Assembly: GCA_003216255.1 (NCBI GenBank)
Contig: QCJD01000003.1
Span: 1 to 64,000, forward strand
DNA length: 64,000 bases
From: Pelagibacteraceae bacterium AG-404-N13
GTDB taxonomy: Bacteria; Pseudomonadota; Alphaproteobacteria; Pelagibacterales; Pelagibacteraceae
Direction of reading: 5' to 3'
Under the pieces are notes generated by a model. That model saw only the letters and a list, made by a program, of their open reading frames with translations, did not search any database and had not been told where the DNA came from. The position numbers were made by a program, and so were the translations under genes. Positions 27,306 through 35,729 of this stretch are shown in pieces (within the stretch, counting starts at the first letter, position 1; each line of letters starts with the position of its first letter).

Positions 27306-28067
27306 TTATAAAAATAAGTTCGTTAAATTATTTTCAAAAACTAAATATATCAATGTTCCTATAATTAAATAGGGGCCAAAAGGAATTTGAGATGACATAG
27401 TTTTTGATTTTTTCATTAAATCAGGAATAACACTTATTAATGCAATAGCAGATGATAGAAAAATCACAAATGGTATTGCTTTTAGGCCAAACCAAAATCC
27501 AAATACACTTAAAAGTTTAGCATCCCCTAACCCCATACCTTCTTTTTTTTTGATCTGTTTATAAAAAAATGTAATGCACCAAATAATTCCATAACCAAAT
27601 AGTCCTCCTAATAAAGAAAGAATATAATTTGGAAAAATTGAATCTAAATTAGGATCAAATGATTTAAGAAAACCTAAAGCCATCATTGGGAAAGTAATTG
27701 AGTTTGGAATTATGAAATGCTTTAAATCTATAAAAAAAATGATGATTAATGATAAGCTTAAAATCATCAGCAATAAAGTTGTTAATGTAATTCCATATAA
27801 ATAATAAATATTAAAAAATGAAAAAATACTTATGAATTCAACAAGACTGTATTGAATAGATATTTTTTTCTTACATTTCCTACACTTTCCGCCTAAAAAA
27901 AAATAAGAGATAATTGGAATATTATCATACCAAACAATTTGTTTTTTACATTTTGGACAATATGATCTTCCTGAAACAACACCCTGTCTCTTGGGTAATC
28001 GATATATGCAGACATTAGCAAAACTTCCCCAAAGTCCACCCATCAATACTACAAAAATAATGTCCAT
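27306..28067 (-). CDS. pilD: Prepilin leader peptidase / N-methyltransferase
   Basis: A 253-residue polytopic membrane protein with the PilD layout. The N-terminal zinc loop has Cys37, Cys40, Cys62 and Cys65 (CPKC and CRKC). The catalytic aspartates are D114 in FFIDLKHF and D182 in GMGLGDAK. It cleaves prepilins after the conserved Gly and methylates the new N-terminus, so it should process the two pilins and four minor pilins of this window. The N-terminal methylase loop is intact. It is on the minus strand, next to a propeller-barrel gene and divergent from the GAF-phosphatase gene. Confidence 0.93.
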   Translation of the reverse strand: MDIIFVVLMGGLWGSFANVCIYRLPKRQGVVSGRSYCPKCKKQIVWYDNIPIISYFFLGGKCRKCKKKISIQYSLVEFISIFSFFNIYYLYGITLTTLLLMILSLSLIIIFFIDLKHFIIPNSITFPMMALGFLKSFDPNLDSIFPNYILSLLGGLFGYGIIWCITFFYKQIKKKEGMGLGDAKLLSVFGFWFGLKAIPFVIFLSSAIALISVIPDLMKKSKTMSSQIPFGPYLIIGTLIYLVFENNLTNLFL

Positions 28068-28080
28068 TAAGGATTAATTG

Positions 28081-28194
28081 TTATATTTTGAAATTTGAAG
28101 TCACTTCTAAAAGCCCATTAATAAAAAGCTGAACCATAACAACAGCGTCATGAATGTGGATATATAAATTTGGACTACTAATGATTAACTCCAT
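28081..28194 (-). CDS. Possible 37-residue small protein upstream of pilD
   Basis: An ATG at 28194 opens a frame encoding MELIISSPNLYIHIHDAVV and then a hydrophobic C-terminal half, with TAA at 28081-28083, 13 bases before the pilD start. It lies in a 171-base gap with somewhat less A/T-extreme sequence than other gaps. It has no recognised relative and the frame could arise by chance. I list it because it is the only short frame in a gap that reads as plausible protein and leads directly into pilD. Confidence 0.2.
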   Translation of the reverse strand: MELIISSPNLYIHIHDAVVMVQLFINGLLEVTSNFKI

Positions 28195-28238
28195 GTTGTA
28201 AAATGTATCAAAATGGTCTTAAATTACTAGTTAAATAA

Positions 28239-29531
28239 ATGTTTCTATTTAAACCAAAAAAACCTGAAGAGCCAAAGAAAGAAGAAATTTCAAAGGCAAA
28301 TATTGACCTTGGTATAATCATGAAAATGAATCAAGAGTTTGCTGTATCGCTTGATTTAAATGATACTTTAAATACAGCTCTAAAAGTAATCATAGATAGA
28401 ATCAATGCCCAAGCAGCCAATATATTTTTAATAAATGAAAAAGAAAAAAAATTTGAATGCATCGCATCTTTAAACCAAGATTATTTAGATGAATATAAAC
28501 TTGATTTAAAAGACGGTGTAATGGGAAAAGCAATTGAACAAAAAAAATGTATTCGAGTAGGAGATGTCAGAAAAGATCTTAGGGAAATAGCAGAATTCTA
28601 TTTTGATTTGGATAATAAAACTAATTTCACAACATTTTCGGTTTTATGTTCTCCTTTGATAGCTGGAAATGAAAGTATTGGTGTAATTCATTGTTTGAAT
28701 AAAAAAACTGATAATAAATTATTCCAAGAAGAAGATAGACAGCTTTTAGAAACACTTTCTGCACCAGCTGCTTTTGCAATTAGAAATGCTAAAATGGCAA
28801 AAGACATGATCGAAAAAAATAAAATTCAAAAAGAAGTTGAAATAGTCGGAGATATTCAAAAATCACTATTATCAAAAAATAAAAAAGATAATTTCCCTAT
28901 AGCGGGTATAAATATTCCAGCAAAAGTAGTTTCGGGAGATTTTTATAATTTTTCAGATTTAGGTAATGGAAAATATGGATTTGGTGTAGCAGATGTATCT
29001 GGTAAAGGAATAAAATCCTCTTTGCTGATGTCTAAAGCGTCTAGTCTATATAGATGTTTAAGTAAAACAAATTTTTCTGCAGCTGATTTGTTAATACAAT
29101 TAAATAACGAAATTTGTGAAACTATATCAAGAGGAATGTTTGTTACTATGCTAATTGGAATTTATGATAGCAATAAAAAAGAATTATTACTTTCAAGCGC
29201 TGGTCATGAACCTCCTATTATATTTGCAAAAGATGGATCATTTTCAAATTATTCTGAGGCAGGTCCTCCTTTAGGAATTATGCCAAAAACAAAATATACT
29301 GAGCATACAATTTCTTTTGCAGATAGTTCAATGTACATTTTCACAGATGGTATTACTGAGATTAAAAATCCAAATGGTGAAATGTTGGGCTCTGAAGGTT
29401 TTCAAAATTATATAAAAAAATACCAAGAAAAACCAAATAACGAAAGATTAAAAATAATAATTGATGATATTCTAAATAAAGGTCATATACAAAAAGATGA
29501 CTTAACAATTGTAGTCGTTGATGGAAAATAA
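28239..29531 (+). CDS. GAF-domain SpoIIE/PP2C serine phosphatase
   Basis: A soluble 430-residue protein. After a basic start, residues about 25-185 form a GAF domain (LNTALKVIIDRINAQAANIF, LLETLSAPAAFAIRNAKMA). A short helix (about 188-205) leads into a SpoIIE phosphatase (about 205-430) with metal ligands in VSGDFYNF, VADVSGKGI, FTDGITEI and the C-terminal DDLTIVVV. Such proteins dephosphorylate a STAS partner in response to a small ligand or redox signal bound by GAF. It has the same phosphatase module as the two Amt fusions and the CHASE2 protein. The nearest STAS switch is at 7053-7352. It converges on the CHASE2 phosphatase gene with a 15-base gap. Confidence 0.9.
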   Translation: MFLFKPKKPEEPKKEEISKANIDLGIIMKMNQEFAVSLDLNDTLNTALKVIIDRINAQAANIFLINEKEKKFECIASLNQDYLDEYKLDLKDGVMGKAIEQKKCIRVGDVRKDLREIAEFYFDLDNKTNFTTFSVLCSPLIAGNESIGVIHCLNKKTDNKLFQEEDRQLLETLSAPAAFAIRNAKMAKDMIEKNKIQKEVEIVGDIQKSLLSKNKKDNFPIAGINIPAKVVSGDFYNFSDLGNGKYGFGVADVSGKGIKSSLLMSKASSLYRCLSKTNFSAADLLIQLNNEICETISRGMFVTMLIGIYDSNKKELLLSSAGHEPPIIFAKDGSFSNYSEAGPPLGIMPKTKYTEHTISFADSSMYIFTDGITEIKNPNGEMLGSEGFQNYIKKYQEKPNNERLKIIIDDILNKGHIQKDDLTIVVVDGK

Positions 29532-29546
29532 ATATCTTTAATATAA

Positions 29547-31640
29547 TTAATTTTTTTTATTTTTAACTTCTTCTTCTTTTTTCTTTTTTTTTGAAATTAA
29601 CTCAGTATTTTTAATATTTAAAGCTAAACATGTTATGTCATCTCTTAACTTGTCAGATCCCCAATTCAGCTCTGCTGCAATTGAATCGACAATATTTTTT
29701 GGTGTAACCTCATTCAAATTTTTTACAATTCTTTCTACACCTTCTGCACCCAGCTCTTGGCCATTTTTTAAATATCCTTCAGTTACTCCATCTGTATAAA
29801 CTACAAAAGTTTTATCATTTAAATTCATCGTCTTTGATTTAACCATAGACTCAGCAAAATATTTAATTATTCCGATAGGTGGTAATTCGGACTTTATAAA
29901 TTCAAAATTTTTATCACTATCAACAACCATAATACTTTCGTGGCCTGCGTTAATAAAAGTAACGTCTCCAGTTTTAACATTAATCTTGCCGAATACAGCT
30001 GTGACAAACATTCCTTTAAATTTAGCTTCAACAATTTCGTTGTTTACAAGATATACAACTTTTTCTAATGGATATGATAAATTTGAAAGTGTTCTAAATG
30101 TTGAAGATGCTTTTGCCATATACATCCCTGCCTTAACTCCTTTTCCAGAAACATCAGCCAAAGTAAAATAGTATTCATCTTTTCCAACACTTATTACATC
30201 AAAATAGTCTCCTGACACATCTCTTGCTGGAATATTTCTTGCATAAATAAAGTTTTCGTATTTTGAAATGTCTGGAAATAAACTTTTTTGTACATCGCCG
30301 GCTAGTTCTCTTTCTTTCAATAATTTTGCCTCTTTTTTTAAATTTTCTACAGCTATTTTATTTTCCTCAATAAACCTAAAATATAATCCTGTTAGGAAAG
30401 TTACTAAAAGCATAAAAATTGGATAACTAATATCAATTAGCTGTGATCTAAAAGTAAAGAAACTAAATCCAATCATAATTATAATTATTAAACTTATAAA
30501 AAAAATTGAAAGACTGTATTTAGGTTTAATTTTTTGTGATAATAAAAATGTAATACAAACTAAGATAATTGAGAATAATAATTCGAATACATATATATTT
30601 GGATTCCTAATTAGGTATGATTGGCCTAAAATATTTTCAATTACATTAGCATGTACCTCTACTCCGGGAATTGTTACACCTAATGGTGTTTTAACTAAAT
30701 CAAATAAACCTTGAGCAGAAGCTCCAATTAAAACAAATTTATTTTCAAATCTAGATTTATCAAACTTTCCTTCAAATACAGAGCTAGCAGAAATATATTG
30801 TTGTTTTTGAGATTCTTTATATCTAATCCAAAAAATTCCGTTAGGATCAGTTAAAATCTTATGAGGTCTGACGCTAATTCTTTTTACTCCAATTTCATCT
30901 AATTCGATATATAAATTCTTTTGATTTTCTCCAACACGTACCATTTCAAGACCCATTGTTGGATAAATTTTTTTATTAAATCTAACTATTAGCGGAAGTG
31001 ATCTAATAATACCGTCAGTTTGATCTAGAAAAGAAATTGAACCTAATCCTTTTGTACTTTTTTCCAATTTTTCAAGTGAACCTATAGAATATGGATAATT
31101 ATAAGTAAATTGATTTGGGTCACCTCCTTTAGATAAAAATTTAGCTTTTGCCTTACGGTCGTAACTTCCATGAGAAGAAACATTGCTTCCCAAAACTGCT
31201 AAAACAGATTTAGATTTTTCTAACTGTTGTCTAAAATTTTCATCGTGACTTTGTATATTAACCAAATAATTAATCACATATTTATGCAATATATTATATG
31301 ATTTAATTATCTCGTCAGGACTCTGTTTGTCTTTCTCACTGAAGAAAACATCAAAACCAATAGCTTTGGGTTTTGCGGCATCAACATTTTCAATTATCTT
31401 AGCGAAAATTGATCTGTTCCAAGGAAATTGCCCAAACTTGCCTAAACTTTTCTCATCTATGTCAATAATTATCACATCGGAGTCACTTTTTTTTAGTGGA
31501 AAAACTTTTTGATACATATCAAAACTTAAAAAAGAAATTGATTTAATAAAACTTGGATTGATAGTTTTTAGAACTATTAACAAAATTAATATTAATAAAA
31601 AAATTGAGTAATTTTTATATTTGAATAATAAAGCTTTCAC
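29547..31640 (-). CDS. CHASE2-domain membrane SpoIIE/PP2C serine phosphatase
   Basis: A 697-residue sensor. One membrane segment (about 10-27) precedes an extracytoplasmic CHASE2 domain, recognisable from VIIIDIDEKSLGKFGQFPWNR, KAIGFDVFFSE and KFVLIGASAQGLFDLVKTP. Three membrane helices follow at about 343-425, then a coiled coil (about 430-455) and a SpoIIE phosphatase (about 460-685) with VSGDYFDV, LADVSGKG, YTDGVTEG and DDITCL ligands. The tail is a lysine/glutamate-rich segment. CHASE2 domains often pair with FecR-like proteins; here a FecR-domain gene lies 58 bases upstream on the same strand. I infer an envelope signal feeding the partner-switching system. Confidence 0.92.
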   Translation of the reverse strand: MKALLFKYKNYSIFLLILILLIVLKTINPSFIKSISFLSFDMYQKVFPLKKSDSDVIIIDIDEKSLGKFGQFPWNRSIFAKIIENVDAAKPKAIGFDVFFSEKDKQSPDEIIKSYNILHKYVINYLVNIQSHDENFRQQLEKSKSVLAVLGSNVSSHGSYDRKAKAKFLSKGGDPNQFTYNYPYSIGSLEKLEKSTKGLGSISFLDQTDGIIRSLPLIVRFNKKIYPTMGLEMVRVGENQKNLYIELDEIGVKRISVRPHKILTDPNGIFWIRYKESQKQQYISASSVFEGKFDKSRFENKFVLIGASAQGLFDLVKTPLGVTIPGVEVHANVIENILGQSYLIRNPNIYVFELLFSIILVCITFLLSQKIKPKYSLSIFFISLIIIIMIGFSFFTFRSQLIDISYPIFMLLVTFLTGLYFRFIEENKIAVENLKKEAKLLKERELAGDVQKSLFPDISKYENFIYARNIPARDVSGDYFDVISVGKDEYYFTLADVSGKGVKAGMYMAKASSTFRTLSNLSYPLEKVVYLVNNEIVEAKFKGMFVTAVFGKINVKTGDVTFINAGHESIMVVDSDKNFEFIKSELPPIGIIKYFAESMVKSKTMNLNDKTFVVYTDGVTEGYLKNGQELGAEGVERIVKNLNEVTPKNIVDSIAAELNWGSDKLRDDITCLALNIKNTELISKKKKKEEEVKNKKN

Positions 31641-31698
31641 GAATGAGAATTTATCTGTATTTAATGTAAAGTAAATAAAACTCGATTAAGTTTAAGGT

Positions 31699-33204
31699 CT
31701 ATTTTTTCTTTTTTCTTTTCTTCTTAGCCTTCTTTTTCTTCTGAGCTACTTTTTTCTTCTGAACTTTTTTCTTTTTGGATACTTTTTTCTTCTTAACTAC
31801 TTTTTTCTTCTTAACTACTTTTTTCTTTTTAACTGCTTTTTTCTTCTTAACTGCTTTTTTCTTCTTAACTACTTTTTTCTTTTTAACTGCTTTTTTCTTT
31901 TTAGTTGTTTTTTTCTTAACTGCTTTTTTCTTTTTAGTTGTTTTTTTCTTAACTGCTTTTTTCTTTTTAGTTGATTTTTTCTTAGCTGATTTTTTATTTT
32001 TAGTTGTTTTTTTCTTAACTGCTTTTTTCTTTTTAGTTGTTTTTTTCTTAACTGCTTTTTTCTTTTTAGTTGTTTTTTTCTTAACTGCTTTTTTCTTCTT
32101 AACTATTTTTTTCTTAACTGCTTTTTTCTTTTTAGTTGTTTTTTTCTTAACTGCTTTTTTCTTTTTAGTTGTTTTTTTCTTAACTGCTTTTTTCTTTTTA
32201 GTTGATTTTTTCTTAGCTGTAGCTTTTTTCTTTTTAGTTGATTTTTTCTTAGCTGTAGCTTTTTTCTTTTTAGTTTTTTTATTTTTTGCTTTAGCTTTTT
32301 TCTTTTTAGTTTTTTTATTTTCAGCTTTAGCTTTTTTCTTTTTAGTTTTTTTATTTTTTGCTTTAGCTTTTTTCTTTTTCTTTTTTTCTTTTTTCTTAAC
32401 TGCTTTTTTCTCTTTATCCTTCTTTATATTTTCTTTAATTAAAGATTTAATTTCATCTTTATCTAATCCTGCTGCTTTAAGATCTTTTCTTATTTGTTTT
32501 CTTATTGCTTTTTTTTCATCTTTTGAGGCACCAGATAGTTTCGCAACTTTAAGTGCTTTCATCTTTTTCTTAAATTTTTTGAGTTGAGCCTTAGTAATTT
32601 TTCTTGCCTGTCCTGGAGCCTTACCTTTCTGCATTGTTGTCATGCTGTAAGGATTGTTTAGTAATGTCGAACCAAATTTATTTCCTACAAGAACAGCACC
32701 AGGTCTTAATCCTAAAGTATTATTTTGTCCTGGACCAATAAGCAATGTACTTGTTTGATTTTTTGTTACATTGGTTTGAAATTCTGTTCCTCTAGAGCCA
32801 AGCGTTCCTTCCGGCACTTCAACTGTTAGACTGTCTGGATTCTTTTTACTAATTAAACCAGATATAACTTTTAAGCTTCCCTGTTTTACGCTAGCTACAA
32901 TTTTTCCTTCACTAGTAGCTGGATCATAAATAAAAGTATCCATCACTACCTCAGAGTCTGATCCAATAGTAAAAGTCGATTGATCTAATAAAAGAATTTG
33001 TGTACCAGATTCGACACCTGCAAGTATTGTCTCATTTAAATAAATTTTATCACCTGCTTTTAAATCTCTAGTTTCTGTTTTAACAGTACCAGTTACTGCT
33101 CCAACAATACCAATAAGTTGCTTTTCAATATCAACCTCATCTGCCACACTAGGTGATGATAAAGAAAATAATATTAAAACCAGTAGTGAAAAAATTTTTT
33201 TCAT
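31699..33204 (-). CDS. Secreted FecR-domain protein with long lysine-rich repeat tail
   Basis: A 501-residue protein: signal peptide (1-21), then a FecR-like domain (about 28-190) with GIVGAVTGTV, GDKIYLNETI, LLLDQSTFTIGSDSEVVMD and TPEGTLGSRGTEF-like sequence (VEVPEGTLGSRGTEF), as in secreted FecR proteins linked to CHASE2 sensors. A basic linker (about 192-260) leads to a tail (261-501) made almost entirely of Lys with Ala, Val and Thr. The tail runs in 12-residue units (KAKAKNKKTKKK type), then 11-residue units (KAVKKKTTKKK), then 6-residue units (VKKKKV). The tail should be strongly cationic and could bind peptidoglycan, lipopolysaccharide or DNA; this is inference. It sits between the TPR/barrel gene and the CHASE2 phosphatase on one strand. 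Confidence 0.85.
   Translation of the reverse strand: MKKIFSLLVLILFSLSSPSVADEVDIEKQLIGIVGAVTGTVKTETRDLKAGDKIYLNETILAGVESGTQILLLDQSTFTIGSDSEVVMDTFIYDPATSEGKIVASVKQGSLKVISGLISKKNPDSLTVEVPEGTLGSRGTEFQTNVTKNQTSTLLIGPGQNNTLGLRPGAVLVGNKFGSTLLNNPYSMTTMQKGKAPGQARKITKAQLKKFKKKMKALKVAKLSGASKDEKKAIRKQIRKDLKAAGLDKDEIKSLIKENIKKDKEKKAVKKKEKKKKKKAKAKNKKTKKKKAKAENKKTKKKKAKAKNKKTKKKKATAKKKSTKKKKATAKKKSTKKKKAVKKKTTKKKKAVKKKTTKKKKAVKKKIVKKKKAVKKKTTKKKKAVKKKTTKKKKAVKKKTTKNKKSAKKKSTKKKKAVKKKTTKKKKAVKKKTTKKKKAVKKKKVVKKKKAVKKKKAVKKKKVVKKKKVVKKKKVSKKKKVQKKKVAQKKKKAKKKRKKKK
31702..32424 (-). repeat. Tandem repeat DNA encoding the lysine tail
   Basis: About 720 bases of near-pure purine/pyrimidine strand bias: the plus strand is T-rich with repeats of CTTTTTTC, TTTAGTTG and TTAACTGC. 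The period is 36 bases in the higher-coordinate part, 33 bases in the middle (about 31,890-32,190) and 18 bases near the gene's 3' end, matching 12-, 11- and 6-residue protein units. All unit sizes are multiples of three, so unit loss or gain would keep the frame. It is coding, not a CRISPR or intergenic satellite. Confidence 0.9.
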
Positions 33205-33329
33205 AAGAAAATTTATATCAATAATTTTTTTTATATAAAGCTTTTTAGATACAAAATTGGGTTTTTTTAACTGCTAAAAATATAACAAATTTAAGGTTTA
33301 TTTTATTCCTATTTAATTTATTTAAAATT

Positions 33330-34691
33330 TTAGTTTAATTTTAAAGATTTTGAAATACCAATTGAAAATGAGTCTGTGATATAGTCGTAGTTAATTATAT
33401 TCGCATCTGAAATAACTTTATCATAAGAAAGGTTTATTAAGATAGATCTGTTTGGATCAATAGATGGGAAAAAATCACCTAGAGCTTTAGTAAACATTAT
33501 ATCAAAAGTGCTTGTTGCATCAGATCTTATTCTATTAGAGGTGACGCTGGTGTCTGCTTTTTTATAATCGTTAAAACTCAAAGCCTCTCCTATAGAAATA
33601 TAGGCCCATGGGAAAGCAAAACTAAGCCTAAAACTAATTTCATAAGTTTCATAATCATTTCCTGCATCAATTTTAGCATCTGAGTCACTATAACCTATGC
33701 CAATACTTGTGGACATCAGTTGGTTAATGATAAAATCATGGCCGAGTGTATAACTATGACTAATAGAATTTGTTTCATCTGCTGTTGTATCAGAGGAATT
33801 ATGATTACCTTTTGAGTCTGCGTAAGAATAACCATAACTAAATGAGTTTCTTTCTCCTAAAGAAAAGTATCCTCCGATTCCATACATTAGCGAAAAACTG
33901 TCTGCATCATCTACATAATCAGATTTACTTAACATCAAGTATGGACTCAAACTTTGGTTGCCAACTGTTGTATCTAAAGCTAGTGTAAGTCCATAACTTT
34001 CAAAATCATCACTAGTTTCAAAATATTGTTCTGATTTAGTTTGAGATAAATTTATCATAAAAGATGAAGCTTCACCTATGGATCTTGTGGCTGTGAGTCC
34101 TAAACTTCCACTTAAAGTTCTATCATGTTTAGCTGTATTAAATCCTGTAAGAGAGTCTGAACTCAATTGTGTTCTTGATTTTGAAACACTATTCACATTG
34201 TCAGTGTGAATTGCCCCTACAGATATATCGACATAAAAATTCCAAAGCTTAGGTTCTGATTTTCCTTTTATTTCCTCTTCAATTTCTATCACACTTTCTA
34301 AGTCTTCTGCACTGACATCTTTTCTTAGTTTAATATCTTCAATTATGCCAATTGCTTTTTCTGGAGAGTCGGCCTGCACTAATATTGAGAGTAAATATAA
34401 TTTAATCTCAACGTTATCTGGATAAAGCATATTTAATCTTTCCAAAGTAGAAATAGTCTGTTTATAATTTCCAATTTTTCCCTGCTGTTGTGCATATTTT
34501 AAATTTAAATCTAAATCTTTTGGATTCTGTAAAATTTGCATATAAGTGATGTTGCTTGAAACCGCATCTTGAGCATTGGCATTTGAAATAAGAATTTTTT
34601 CTAAAAATATATATGAAAATAAGATTGTAAATATTCCTGACAAAAAAATATTAAAAATATCTCTTATTTTTATATTAAATTTTTGGCTCAT
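33330..34691 (-). CDS. TPR-containing outer-membrane beta-barrel protein
   Basis: A 453-residue protein with a basic N-terminus and signal segment (about 15-41, ending ANAQ). A TPR region follows at about 50-130 (LDLNLKYAQQQGKIGNYKQTISTLERLNMLYPDNVEIKL in part). Residues about 150-453 are alternating amphipathic strands rich in Ser, Tyr and Gly, as in outer-membrane barrels (SLGLTATRSIGEASSFMINLS). It ends LKLN rather than in the usual aromatic residue. The plan resembles TPR/surface-lipoprotein-assembly-like or uncharacterised porin proteins found beside FecR genes. It precedes the FecR and CHASE2 genes on one strand, so the three may form one envelope unit. No substrate is evident. Confidence 0.72.
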   Translation of the reverse strand: MSQKFNIKIRDIFNIFLSGIFTILFSYIFLEKILISNANAQDAVSSNITYMQILQNPKDLDLNLKYAQQQGKIGNYKQTISTLERLNMLYPDNVEIKLYLLSILVQADSPEKAIGIIEDIKLRKDVSAEDLESVIEIEEEIKGKSEPKLWNFYVDISVGAIHTDNVNSVSKSRTQLSSDSLTGFNTAKHDRTLSGSLGLTATRSIGEASSFMINLSQTKSEQYFETSDDFESYGLTLALDTTVGNQSLSPYLMLSKSDYVDDADSFSLMYGIGGYFSLGERNSFSYGYSYADSKGNHNSSDTTADETNSISHSYTLGHDFIINQLMSTSIGIGYSDSDAKIDAGNDYETYEISFRLSFAFPWAYISIGEALSFNDYKKADTSVTSNRIRSDATSTFDIMFTKALGDFFPSIDPNRSILINLSYDKVISDANIINYDYITDSFSIGISKSLKLN

Positions 34692-34762
34692 TAAATTTTT
34701 TTTGCAGGCATATTAATTCTAAAAAAAATTTATAACAACTCAATATTAAATTTTATTTAACA

Positions 34763-35713
34763 TTATTTATTATGAATAAGATTAAGAATATCTTTTAAAA
34801 AGACCTTAAACTCTTTTTGATTTCTTTGGAAATTTGCATTTTGTACCTTAAAAGTTTTGGTATTTAATCTATTATTTATCTTATAAAGCTTATTTTCTTT
34901 ATACACAAAATTTTTTTTTACTAAAAAATTTATTTTTCTAATTACAGTTGCTCTAGGTATGCCACTTAATTCTGCTATTGTTGTAGGGTTTAGTCCTTTG
35001 GAATTTTCTAATTTAGTAACATTTTGATGGAATTTTCTAGTATTTGAAAAAAAATCTGTTCTATCGCTTAAAGATAATTTTTTAGAATTAAGAGCCTCAT
35101 TTAATGCACATAATCCCCAAACATAAAAATTTTCGATAGATTTATATACTTGTTTACATCTTAAAATATAAGGTATTTGGAAATTAAAAAATAAATTCCA
35201 ATATTGAGTATAGTTTTGACGAATTTTTTTTTCTATTTCTTCTCTCAAATATTCTTTTTTTAAATTTTTGCTGAAAAGGTAAACAATTTTAGAAACATTA
35301 AAAACATTTCTTTCTAGTTTTGGATTAAGTTTTACACTTTTAATCCTAATATTTTTAAGCTTTCTAATTAAAACACCATCTTTATTAAGTTCGTTTAATT
35401 TTCTTCTAGCAGTTTCTTTTGTAATTGATAGCGTTTTAACCAAATCAATTATGCTTATTTTTTCAATTTCAATATGTGGATTGTTATAAAATTTTTCAAA
35501 ACTTACTTTATAAAAATGTTTATTATAAGTCTCGAAAGTTTTGTGAATTAAATGAGTAAGTATTAAATATTTTTCTATGTCTTGATATTCATTATAAGCA
35601 TTAAACATCCACTCACTTTGTAAATTAAAAAATTCATAGATAATGTTTTCAAAATTTTTTTCATATATGGTTTCTATCTCATTAATTGTAATCTGTTCTG
35701 AAATTTTAATCAT
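34763..35713 (-). CDS. Winged-helix protein with internal duplication, probable regulator
   Basis: A 316-residue soluble protein with two helix-turn-helix motifs. The first is at about 88-118 (SIIDLVKTLSITKETARRKLNELNKDGV in part) and the second at about 241-268 (TTIAELSGIPRATVIRKINFLVKKNF in part). Each is preceded by about 60-80 residues of helices, so the protein looks like a tandem duplication of a helical domain plus winged helix. I infer DNA binding with two recognition helices in one chain. It is the last gene of the rod-shape operon, 16 bases after rodA on the same strand. I know of no named family; a role in cell-shape regulation is only suggested by position. Confidence 0.65.
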   Translation of the reverse strand: MIKISEQITINEIETIYEKNFENIIYEFFNLQSEWMFNAYNEYQDIEKYLILTHLIHKTFETYNKHFYKVSFEKFYNNPHIEIEKISIIDLVKTLSITKETARRKLNELNKDGVLIRKLKNIRIKSVKLNPKLERNVFNVSKIVYLFSKNLKKEYLREEIEKKIRQNYTQYWNLFFNFQIPYILRCKQVYKSIENFYVWGLCALNEALNSKKLSLSDRTDFFSNTRKFHQNVTKLENSKGLNPTTIAELSGIPRATVIRKINFLVKKNFVYKENKLYKINNRLNTKTFKVQNANFQRNQKEFKVFLKDILNLIHNK

Positions 35714-35729
35714 TTAATTATTCCTAATT

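Noticed and set aside
31702..32424. CRISPR-like regular spacing of T-rich repeats
   Set aside because: Units are contiguous, have no unique spacers, are multiples of three bases and encode a continuous protein in frame.
31775..32587. A 270-residue plus-strand frame rich in Phe and Leu opposite the lysine repeat
   Set aside because: It is the complement of the Lys-repeat gene. Its apparent hydrophobic repeats follow from AAA/AAG codons read in reverse, and it has no start context or independent family.
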